This document shows, piece by piece, positions 1 through 5,221 of a stretch of DNA of 5,221 bases. The first letter of the stretch is position 1. The number at the start of each line of letters is the position of its first letter. A program made the position numbers and the translations under genes. The notes under the pieces were generated by a model. That model saw nothing but the letters and a program-made list of their open reading frames with translations, made no database searches and had not been told where the DNA came from. Origin of the DNA: Gammaproteobacteria bacterium (GTDB lineage: Bacteria; Pseudomonadota; Gammaproteobacteria; JALTLT01); contig JALTLT010000178.1 of the NCBI GenBank assembly GCA_027001815.1, positions 1 to 5,221 of the forward strand, in the 5' to 3' direction.

Positions 1-914
1 TTCCGCGGCTCGAGGATCTCTGGTTTGCACTCCAGCAGGAGATGACCGAGTCGGGCAAGATCGTCAAGTTCGATTCGCGTGTGATCCTGCCCGATGGTTC
101 CGAGAAACAGACCAGGGTGACCCGCGTCGGTGTCTTCAACGTGGTGGCGGACGGCAGATACCTGCGCTACCTGCCGGAGACCGGTGAGCTGCTGGAGCTG
201 CCGCGACAGCCAGCGGGTCGTTACCTGAAGCTGGCCAACGGGCTCGAGTCGGCTTCTCCCGGGAGCATCGTGCCGATGGCCATCGACCCCAGCCGTGGAT
301 CGATCCTGGCGCTTCTGGTCCAGGCCCCGGATCTCAAGGAACGTATCCAGCAGGGCAAGCTGGTCGGTTACGTGATCATCGTGCTGTTCGCGATCGGTCT
401 GCTGATCGTCGCGGTGCGCTGGATCGCCCTGACCGTGACCGGTCTGAAGATGCGCAAGCAGCTCAAGCTGGACGAGCCGAAGGAGAACAATCCGCTCGGC
501 AGGGTGCTGGCGGTCTACCGGGCCAATCCCAACGTCGATACCGAGACCCTGGAGCTGAAGATCGACGAGGCGGTGATCCGCGAGGTGCCGAAACTGCAGA
601 GCGGTCTGGCCACCATCAAGATCCTGGCCGCCATCGCGCCTCTGCTGGGCCTGCTGGGGACCGTCACCGGCATGATCGAGACCTTCCAGTCGATCACCCT
701 GTTCGGTACCGGCGATCCGAAACTGATGGCGGGCGGTATCTCGCAGGCACTGGTGACCACCGTACTGGGCCTGGTCTCGGCCATTCCGCTGGTGGCTCTC
801 CACTCGGTGGTCGCCGGCAAGAGCAAGCGGCTTATCAGCATCCTGGACGAGCAGAGCGCCGGCATTATCGCGCAGCACGCCGAAAAGGATCGCACAAATG
901 CAACTGCTGGTTGA
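1..914 (+). CDS. TtpC-like MotA/TolQ/ExbB proton-channel family protein (5' truncated by window edge)
   Basis: The frame is open to the left edge (first whole codon at 3), giving 303 visible residues. The ATG at 42 lies inside a conserved-looking stretch (LWFALQQEMTESGK), so it is an internal Met and not the start. Residues of the fragment: about 1-118 form a soluble, presumably periplasmic region; a first membrane segment is at about 121-143 (VIIVLFAIGLLIVAV); a charged cytoplasmic stretch follows; a second segment carries LLGLLGTVTGMI at about 214-225; a third lies at about 245-271 (GGISQALVTTVLGLVSAIP). This is the MotA/TolQ/ExbB channel domain. The large N-terminal extension and the ExbB-ExbD-TonB-TPR genes downstream match TtpC, the extra component of Vibrio TonB2 systems, which is about 450 residues; roughly 150 residues should therefore lie upstream. 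It probably supports the proton-driven motor in the inner membrane. The glutamate of classical ExbB TM3 is Gln here. Its 3' end overlaps the next gene by 17 bp. Confidence 0.9.
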   Translation, partial: PRLEDLWFALQQEMTESGKIVKFDSRVILPDGSEKQTRVTRVGVFNVVADGRYLRYLPETGELLELPRQPAGRYLKLANGLESASPGSIVPMAIDPSRGSILALLVQAPDLKERIQQGKLVGYVIIVLFAIGLLIVAVRWIALTVTGLKMRKQLKLDEPKENNPLGRVLAVYRANPNVDTETLELKIDEAVIREVPKLQSGLATIKILAAIAPLLGLLGTVTGMIETFQSITLFGTGDPKLMAGGISQALVTTVLGLVSAIPLVALHSVVAGKSKRLISILDEQSAGIIAQHAEKDRTNATAG

Positions 915-1437
915 GTCACTTGAATACATCCGTGACTTCATGGAGACCGGAGGTCAGATCCTCTGGGCCATCCTCGCTGTCTCCATTGTGTTGTGGACCC
1001 TGATCATCGAGCGTTACTGGTATCTGCGTCTCGTCCATCCGCGCTATCTGCGACAGGTCGTGGAGGCGTGGAAGCGACGGGAAGAGATGCACTCCTGGCA
1101 TGCGCACCAGATCCGCCGCATGCTGATCTCCGACATCAACATGCGGCTCAACCGCTCGCTGCTGGTGATCAAGACGCTCATCGCCCTGTGTCCCCTCCTT
1201 GGCCTGCTGGGGACGGTGACCGGCATGATCCAGGTCTTCGACGTGATGGCGGTCACCGGTACCGGCAATGCGCGAGCCATGGCCTCCGGAGTCTCCATGG
1301 CCACCATCCCGACCATGGCCGGAATGGTGGCGGCGCTCTCCGGATTCTATTTCAGTGCGCGTCTGCAGACGCACGCGGCGACCGAGGGTCAGAAGGCCGC
1401 CGATCTCCTTCGCGACTATCATGGTGAACAGGCATGA
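898..1437 (+). CDS. exbB: ExbB-family proton channel protein (short TonB2-type ExbB)
   Basis: This 179-residue inner-membrane protein is predicted to form the proton channel with ExbD that powers TonB. Three membrane segments are visible: about 19-37 followed by the ERY motif, about 88-113 containing LLGLLGTVTGMIQVF, and about 131-153 (IPTMAGMVAALSGFYF). The TM1-TM2 loop is about 50 residues, and the protein is shorter than E. coli ExbB (about 244), as is usual for TonB2-type ExbB. Thr106 and Thr139 align by eye with the channel threonines T148 and T181 of E. coli ExbB, while the E176 position is Met134. The ATG at 898 has an AAAAGGA ribosome-binding site at 883-889 and lies inside the end of the upstream paralog, which suggests coupled translation. 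The gene ends in an ATGA overlap with exbD. The family call is secure; the symbol is by family and context, and TolQ is less likely because the neighbours are TonB-type. Confidence 0.92.
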   Translation: MQLLVESLEYIRDFMETGGQILWAILAVSIVLWTLIIERYWYLRLVHPRYLRQVVEAWKRREEMHSWHAHQIRRMLISDINMRLNRSLLVIKTLIALCPLLGLLGTVTGMIQVFDVMAVTGTGNARAMASGVSMATIPTMAGMVAALSGFYFSARLQTHAATEGQKAADLLRDYHGEQA

Positions 1438-1841
1438 GACGCAGAACCTCCATTCCCGAGGAAGAAGCCGAAATCAACATGACGCCGATGCTCGACATCG
1501 TCTTCATCATGTTGATCTTCTTCATCGTCACCACCTCCTTCGTCAAGGAATCGGGGGTGGACGTCAACCGGCCGAGTGCCAACACGGCAGAGCGCAAGGA
1601 GCGGGGCAATATCCTCATCGCCATCACGCCCAATGACGAGATCTGGATCGACAAGCGCCGGGTGGACATCCGCGCCGTGCGTGCCAACGTGGAGCGGCTG
1701 CACGCGGAGAATCCCGAGGGGGCGGTGATCATCCAGGCGGACAAGGACTCCAAGACCGGTCTGCTGATCCAGGTGATGGATCAGGCGCGCCTGGCCGGTG
1801 TGACCAACGTCTCCATCGCCGCCACCCCGGGACAGGAGTAG
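1434..1841 (+). CDS. exbD: ExbD/TolR-family biopolymer transport protein
   Basis: This 135-residue protein is the stator partner of ExbB: it supplies the protonatable membrane residue and has a periplasmic domain that contacts TonB. It has a short cytoplasmic N-terminus (MRRRTSIPEEEAEINMTPM), one membrane helix at about 20-37 (LDIVFIMLIFFIVTTSF) with the signature aspartate Asp21 (equivalent to D25 of E. coli ExbD), and a periplasmic domain from about 43 to the end. Length matches the family (about 135-145). The start is fixed by the ATGA overlap with exbB and a GGTGA ribosome-binding sequence at 1423-1427. The stop codon is 2 bp before tonB. TolR is the alternative family member, but the adjacent TonB gene makes ExbD the better call. 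Confidence 0.94.
   Translation: MRRRTSIPEEEAEINMTPMLDIVFIMLIFFIVTTSFVKESGVDVNRPSANTAERKERGNILIAITPNDEIWIDKRRVDIRAVRANVERLHAENPEGAVIIQADKDSKTGLLIQVMDQARLAGVTNVSIAATPGQE
1834..1838 (+). promoter_or_regulatory. Ribosome-binding site of tonB
   Basis: AGGAG sits 5 bp before the ATG at 1844 and lies within the last codons of exbD, abutting its TAG stop. This supports the 1844 start and reinitiation-type coupling of tonB to exbD. Confidence 0.75.
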
Positions 1842-1843
1842 CC

Positions 1844-2467
1844 ATGCGCTATCTGCTGTCACTGGCGGCGGCCGTGCTCGTCTCGCTGGCCCTCTTCTAC
1901 CTGATGCACTACATGATCTCCGGCGGCAGGGGTGATCTGAAGAAGGTGGAGAACTACTCGGTGGTCGATTTCGTGCGTCTCAAGCGCGAGAGCGAGCCGG
2001 AGGTGCGCAAGCGCACCCTGCCGAAGAAACCTCCGCCTCCCAAGGAACCGCCGCCTCCGCCCAAACTCAAGGTGGCCCAGGCAGAAGACCCCAATCCACC
2101 GGAACTCAAGATGGACATGCCGGACATCAAGGGCTTCAAGGGAGGGGGCGGTCCCTTCCTCGGTGGCACCACGAGTGGGGCTGCCTCGCAGGATGGTGAC
2201 ATCATTCCCCTCGTGCGCATTGCGCCCCAGTATCCTCGCAAGGCGGCGATGCAGGGCAAGGAGGGATGGGTGAAACTGGAGTTCACCATCACCGAGAGCG
2301 GAACGGTCACCGACGTGCGGGTACTGGAGTCCAATCCACGGCGTATCTTCGACCGGGCGGCGGTGCGGGCCATCCTCAAGTGGAAGTTCAAGCCGAAACT
2401 GGTCGACGGGAAGCCGGTCACCCGGCGTGCCGTGCAGGTCATCGAATTCAAACTCAACAAGGATTAG
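1844..2467 (+). CDS. tonB: TonB energy-transducing protein (TonB2-type)
   Basis: This 207-residue protein is anchored in the inner membrane and carries energy from ExbB/ExbD to TonB-dependent outer-membrane transporters. Visible parts in order: a membrane anchor at about 4-25; a basic region; a proline-rich stretch at about 60-74 (KKPPPPKEPPPPPK); a linker with a glycine-rich patch at about 97-108 (GFKGGGGPFLGG); and a TonB C-terminal domain at about 120-207 with the hallmark APQYPRKAAMQGKEG, the VKLEF strand, FDRAAVRAILKWKFKP and the VIEFKL strand. The polyproline region is much shorter than in E. coli TonB, and no Ser-x3-His motif is seen in the anchor (His22 is near its end), as expected for the short TonB2 class. 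The gene starts 2 bp after exbD and is followed after 10 bp by the TPR gene. The family assignment is firm; the transported substrate cannot be told from this window. Confidence 0.95.
   Translation: MRYLLSLAAAVLVSLALFYLMHYMISGGRGDLKKVENYSVVDFVRLKRESEPEVRKRTLPKKPPPPKEPPPPPKLKVAQAEDPNPPELKMDMPDIKGFKGGGGPFLGGTTSGAASQDGDIIPLVRIAPQYPRKAAMQGKEGWVKLEFTITESGTVTDVRVLESNPRRIFDRAAVRAILKWKFKPKLVDGKPVTRRAVQVIEFKLNKD
2030..2066 (+). repeat. Low-complexity CCN tract encoding the TonB proline-rich segment
   Basis: An imperfect internal duplication of CCTCCGCCT-like units encodes two runs of prolines separated by Lys-Glu in TonB. Such tracts rigidify the periplasm-spanning part of TonB and can change length by slippage. 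It is visible directly in the sequence and lies within the gene frame. Confidence 0.6.
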
Positions 2468-2477
2468 GTCCACACCC

Positions 2478-3695
2478 ATGCGTACCACCGCAGTCCTGCT
2501 CCTGGCTCTGATGATCGGTTTCGGCTCGGCCGCCCTGCCGGGAGAAGCCTTCGCGGATGGCATCCTCACCGAACGCACCTACAAGCGGCTGGCGCGAATC
2601 CATGAGCTGATGGGCGAGAACCAGTACGACGAGGCACTGACGCGTCTCGACCATCTGGTCAAGTCGGTACGCCGCAACAAGTACGAGTATGCGCTGGTGA
2701 TGCAGACCTATGGCTACGTATACGCCGCCAAGGAGCAGTATCGCAAGGCGGCCGAGGCGTTCGAGGCGTGTCTTGAGCAGGAGGCGCTGCCCGAGGGTCC
2801 GACCAGAAGTACCCTCTATACCCTTGCCCAGCTCTACATGACCATCGGCAACTTTCAGGGTACGGTCGACACCCTGAACCGCTGGTTCCAGATGGAGAAG
2901 GAACCGAAGGCGGAGGCGTTCGCCTTCCTGGGAACGGCCCATGCCCAGCTCAAGCAGTACGACAAGGCGATCGAGAACATGAAGATCGCCATCTCCCGGG
3001 CGGAGAAGCCCCAGGAGACCTGGTACCAGATCGTGCTGGCCATCTATTTCGAGCAGAAACGTTATGCAGAGGCGGCCGAGACGCTGGAGCAGATGATCCG
3101 CCTGTGGCCCGACAAGAAGCAGTACTGGACTCAGCTCGCAGGCGTCTACTTCAATCTGAAGCGCGACATGAGATCCCTCTCGGTGATGGAACTGGCCTAC
3201 AGGAAAGGTTATCTCACCACCGAGAAGGAGTTGCTCAATCTCGCCAACCTGTACCAGCTTCTCCACCTCCCCTACAAGGCAGGAAAGATCATGGAAGAGG
3301 GGATCAGGAGAGGCATCATCGAACCCACCACCCGGAACTGGCAGCGCCTCTCCGATGCGTGGTTTGCGGCGCGGGAACTGAAGCCGAGCCTGGTGGCCCT
3401 GCGCAAGGCCGCGGAACTCTCCGATGACGGTGAACTCTATCTCCGTGCGGCGCAGATCTCGGCCGAGGGTGAGGACTGGCCGGCGGTGATCGAAGACCTC
3501 AGGCTGGCCGAGGAGAAGGATGCCTTGAAGGATCCGGGCCTGCTCTATCTTCTCAAGGGTACGGCCTATTACGAACTGAAGAAATACAACGATGCCCTGC
3601 AGGCCTTTGCAGATGCGCGCAAGTACGACAGTTCGGCGGAGAATGCCGAACAGTGGATCAACTACGTCAACTCCGAGCTGGCCATGTTGCAGTAG
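2478..3695 (+). CDS. Exported TPR-repeat protein of the TonB2 cluster
   Basis: This is a 405-residue protein with an N-terminal signal peptide: MRTT, a hydrophobic core AVLLLALMIGFGSAAL, and a likely cleavage after AFA at residue 26. The mature part is mostly helical tetratricopeptide-like repeats, clearest at about 34-67, 71-104, 112-145, 147-180 (FLGTAHAQLKQYDKAIENM), 181-214 and 355-388 (YLLKGTAYYELKKYNDALQAF), with more degenerate repeats between. TPR arrays bind proteins or peptides, so a periplasmic scaffold role beside ExbD/TonB/TtpC is a reasonable inference; no enzyme motif is seen. The ATG at 2478 was chosen over an in-frame ATG at 2427 because the latter lies inside tonB and would put a polar extension before the signal peptide. 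A TTAGG sequence at 2464-2468 can serve as ribosome-binding site. It is 10 bp after tonB and probably in the same operon. TPR genes commonly end TonB2/TtpC clusters, but I do not know an established function. Confidence 0.87.
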   Translation: MRTTAVLLLALMIGFGSAALPGEAFADGILTERTYKRLARIHELMGENQYDEALTRLDHLVKSVRRNKYEYALVMQTYGYVYAAKEQYRKAAEAFEACLEQEALPEGPTRSTLYTLAQLYMTIGNFQGTVDTLNRWFQMEKEPKAEAFAFLGTAHAQLKQYDKAIENMKIAISRAEKPQETWYQIVLAIYFEQKRYAEAAETLEQMIRLWPDKKQYWTQLAGVYFNLKRDMRSLSVMELAYRKGYLTTEKELLNLANLYQLLHLPYKAGKIMEEGIRRGIIEPTTRNWQRLSDAWFAARELKPSLVALRKAAELSDDGELYLRAAQISAEGEDWPAVIEDLRLAEEKDALKDPGLLYLLKGTAYYELKKYNDALQAFADARKYDSSAENAEQWINYVNSELAMLQ

Positions 3696-3736
3696 CCGGC
3701 GATCGCCGGTTCGACGGCCATCGTCCCGGCGCCGGG
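3696..3736. repeat. Pair of perfect GC-rich palindromes after the TPR gene
   Basis: CCGGCGATCGCCGG (3696-3709) is a perfect 14-bp palindrome beginning on the base after the TAG stop. CCCGGCGCCGGG (3725-3736) is a perfect 12-bp palindrome 15 bp later. CCGGCG at 3696-3701 can also pair with CGCCGG at 3730-3735, giving an alternative larger hairpin. No T-run follows either, so a classical intrinsic terminator is not supported. The pair could stabilise the 3' end of the operon transcript, cause partial termination, bind a protein, or be chance in GC-rich DNA. Confidence 0.5.
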
Positions 3737-3769
3737 CGGGCTGAACGTCTCATCCGAAATCATCCAGTG

Positions 3770-3775
3770 TGAGGG
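3770..3775 (+). promoter_or_regulatory. Ribosome-binding site deciding the GTG start of the M3 peptidase
   Basis: TGAGGG lies 7 bp before the GTG at 3783. No nearby in-frame ATG precedes a signal peptide, so this site together with the hydrophobic leader fixes the start at GTG. I saw no convincing -35/-10 pair in the 87-bp gap; the TATACC at 3776-3781 is too close to the start codon to be a -10 box for this gene. Confidence 0.65.
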
Positions 3776-3782
3776 TATACCC

Positions 3783-5221
3783 GTGACCCGTTTTCTCGCT
3801 GTCGTCCTCTCTGCGGTTCTCCTCCCTCCAGGGGTCGCTTCTGCGGAGAGTCCCCGCGATCTGCTGCCCATCCCGACACCTGCCACCCTCGAGGCGGCGT
3901 GCGACGCCGTCCTCGACAAGGGGCGTGCCGCCTATGAGAAGATCGCCGACGTTCCCATGGAGAAGGTCTCGGTGGAGAGCATCCTGGATGCCTGGGACGA
4001 GGCCAATGCCCGCATGGAGGATGTGATCGGCCCCGCCTATCTGATGGCCAGCGTGCATCCCGATCCGGCGGTCCGCGATGCGGCAGAGGCGTGTACCATC
4101 CAGGCGAGCCGCTTCAACACCGAACTGTTCCAGAACGAGGCCCTCTACCGCCGGGTGATGGCGGTGGAGACCGATCTCCCCGAAGCGGTCACCTTCCGCC
4201 GTGATCTGCTGCGCGACTTCGAGGATACCGGTATCTCCCTGCCGCCGGAGAAGCGCACGCGCCTCAAGGAGATCCGCACGGCCATCTCCGCCATGCGCCA
4301 GGAGTTCAGCCGCAACCTGCGAGAGAATCGCACCCGTCTCACGTTTACTCGCGAAGAGACCGAAGGGCTGCCCGAGTCCTATCTGAAGCGGGTGGGGCGC
4401 AACGGGGACGGCTCCATCACCGTCAGCTTCGACTACCCGGACTATCGCCCCTTCATGGCCAATGCGCGCAGTGCCGAGGCGCGCAAGCGCTACTACATCG
4501 CCTTCAACCGGCGTGGAGGAGAGGAGAACCTCGAGATCCTCGACGAGGTGATGAAACTGCGCAAGGAGCTTGCGGACCTCTACGGCATGCCCAGTTATGC
4601 TCACTTCGCCCTGCGCCGCAAGATGGCGGAGAAGCCGGATCGCGTCTGGTCGTTCCTGAACGAGGTGTGGAGCACGGTGGACGAGGTGCAGAAGAGAGAG
4701 CTGGCGGAGCTGGCCGCCCTCAAGGCCGAGGAGACCGGTGGCGACCCCTCCACCACCCGCATCGAGCGATGGGATCTCTACTACTATCTGGAGCAGTACC
4801 GTCGCCGGCACTTCGACATCGACCAGGAGACCACCCGCCGCTACTTCCCCAGTCAGGCCTCCATCGACTGGGCGATCCGCCTGGCCGAGAAGCTCTACGG
4901 AATCGACTTCCAGCGGCAGAAGGTGCCGGTGTGGCACCCGGAAGTGCAGTATTACGACGTGGTGGACGAGGCGAGCGGCGAGCGTATCGCCGGCGTCTAC
5001 CTGGACCCCTATCCCCGTGACGGCAAGTACAAGCACGCGGCGGCCTTTCCCGTCCGGGGCGTGAGCACCCGGCTGGGGCGCAAGCCGATCAGCGTGCTGG
5101 TGACCAATTTCGATCGCAAGGGGCTCTCCCACGACGAGGCAGAGACACTGCTCCACGAGTTCGGGCACGTGCTGCACGGCGTCCTCTCCCGGACCCGTTA
5201 TCTGCAGCATGCCGGCACCAG
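3783..5221 (+). CDS. Exported M3-family (thimet/Dcp-like) zinc oligopeptidase, 3' truncated by window edge
   Basis: The frame stays open from the GTG start to the right edge, giving 479 whole codons. The N-terminus is a signal peptide: MTRFLAVVLSAVLLPPGVASA, with cleavage predicted after Ala21, so the enzyme should act in the periplasm or outside the cell. A helical N-terminal region follows, then the M3 catalytic domain. Recognisable elements are GVYLDPYPRDGKYKH at about 404-418, LVTNF at 439-443, and LSHDEAETLLHEFGHVLH at 448-465. In the last, His458 and His462 are zinc ligands and Glu459 is the catalytic base. The third ligand, a Glu some 25-30 residues on, is beyond the edge. M3 enzymes such as Dcp and OpdA are about 680 residues with HEFGH near 460-470, so about 200 residues are missing. 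They cleave short peptides. An 87-bp gap separates it from the TPR gene, and cotranscription is possible but unproven. The family call is firm; exact specificity is not. Confidence 0.93.
   Translation, partial: MTRFLAVVLSAVLLPPGVASAESPRDLLPIPTPATLEAACDAVLDKGRAAYEKIADVPMEKVSVESILDAWDEANARMEDVIGPAYLMASVHPDPAVRDAAEACTIQASRFNTELFQNEALYRRVMAVETDLPEAVTFRRDLLRDFEDTGISLPPEKRTRLKEIRTAISAMRQEFSRNLRENRTRLTFTREETEGLPESYLKRVGRNGDGSITVSFDYPDYRPFMANARSAEARKRYYIAFNRRGGEENLEILDEVMKLRKELADLYGMPSYAHFALRRKMAEKPDRVWSFLNEVWSTVDEVQKRELAELAALKAEETGGDPSTTRIERWDLYYYLEQYRRRHFDIDQETTRRYFPSQASIDWAIRLAEKLYGIDFQRQKVPVWHPEVQYYDVVDEASGERIAGVYLDPYPRDGKYKHAAAFPVRGVSTRLGRKPISVLVTNFDRKGLSHDEAETLLHEFGHVLHGVLSRTRYLQHAGT

Noticed and set aside
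42..44. ATG at 42 as the start of the first gene
   Set aside because: The frame is open and conserved-looking upstream to the window edge, and a start at 42 would leave no signal or N-terminal domain of a TtpC-like protein; the gene is simply cut by the window.
1090..1111. His cluster HSWHAH in the short ExbB as a possible metal site
   Set aside because: It lies in the cytoplasmic TM1-TM2 loop, and from memory similar residues occur in other TonB2-type ExbB proteins; no matching ligands are visible elsewhere.
2138..2157. Inverted repeat AAGGGA/TCCCTT with an 8-nt G-rich loop inside tonB
   Set aside because: The arms are only 6 bp and are explained by the codons of the glycine-rich patch; there is no sign of a regulatory role within the gene.
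1859..3266. Antisense open frames of about 240 and 270 codons opposite tonB and the TPR gene
   Set aside because: They are rich in His, Arg, Leu and Gly in the way shadow frames of GC-rich genes are, lack a recognisable fold, and lie opposite firmly identified genes.
3776..3781. TATACC as a -10 promoter element for the M3 gene
   Set aside because: It lies between the ribosome-binding site and the GTG start codon, too close for a leader that includes that binding site, and no -35 partner is evident.
3750..5210. Very long antisense open frame (486 codons) opposite the M3 peptidase
   Set aside because: The opposite strand encodes a recognisable M3 peptidase with signal peptide and HEFGH motif. 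The antisense translation has no recognisable family, domain or membrane pattern and looks like a codon-bias shadow in GC-rich DNA.

Overview
The window is GC-rich (roughly 60% by eye) and densely coding, with every credible gene on the + strand. Gene content and protein style suggest a gammaproteobacterium, possibly an environmental or sulfur-oxidizing lineage; no marker here fixes the genus.

Positions 1-2467 hold four tightly linked genes of a TonB2-type energy-transduction module: the C-terminal two thirds of a TtpC-like MotA/TolQ/ExbB protein (cut by the left edge), a short second ExbB-family protein, an ExbD-family protein and a TonB protein. Junctions are a 17-bp overlap, a 4-bp ATGA overlap and a 2-bp gap, so translational coupling is likely. 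A fifth gene (2478-3695) encodes an exported TPR-repeat protein 10 bp after tonB, the position such a gene occupies in TonB2/TtpC clusters. Together these would form an inner-membrane proton channel that drives TonB, which reaches across the periplasm to energise outer-membrane transporters. The TPR protein is a probable periplasmic accessory of unknown mechanism. No TonB-dependent receptor lies in the window, so the substrate is unknown.

Positions 3696-3782 are a short intergenic gap with two perfect GC-rich palindromes directly after the TPR stop codon and no T-tract.

From 3783 (GTG start) to the right edge runs the N-terminal part of an M3-family (thimet/Dcp-like) zinc oligopeptidase with a signal peptide. 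The HEFGH zinc motif is present near the edge; the third zinc ligand and the C-terminus lie outside the window.

Nothing here is clearly a new system. The points most worth a second look are that both ExbB-type paralogs lack the TM3 glutamate of classical ExbB/TolQ, the unassigned TPR partner, the exported M3 peptidase next to an uptake motor, and the palindrome pair. I saw no tRNA, rRNA, CRISPR array, insertion sequence or convincing promoter.
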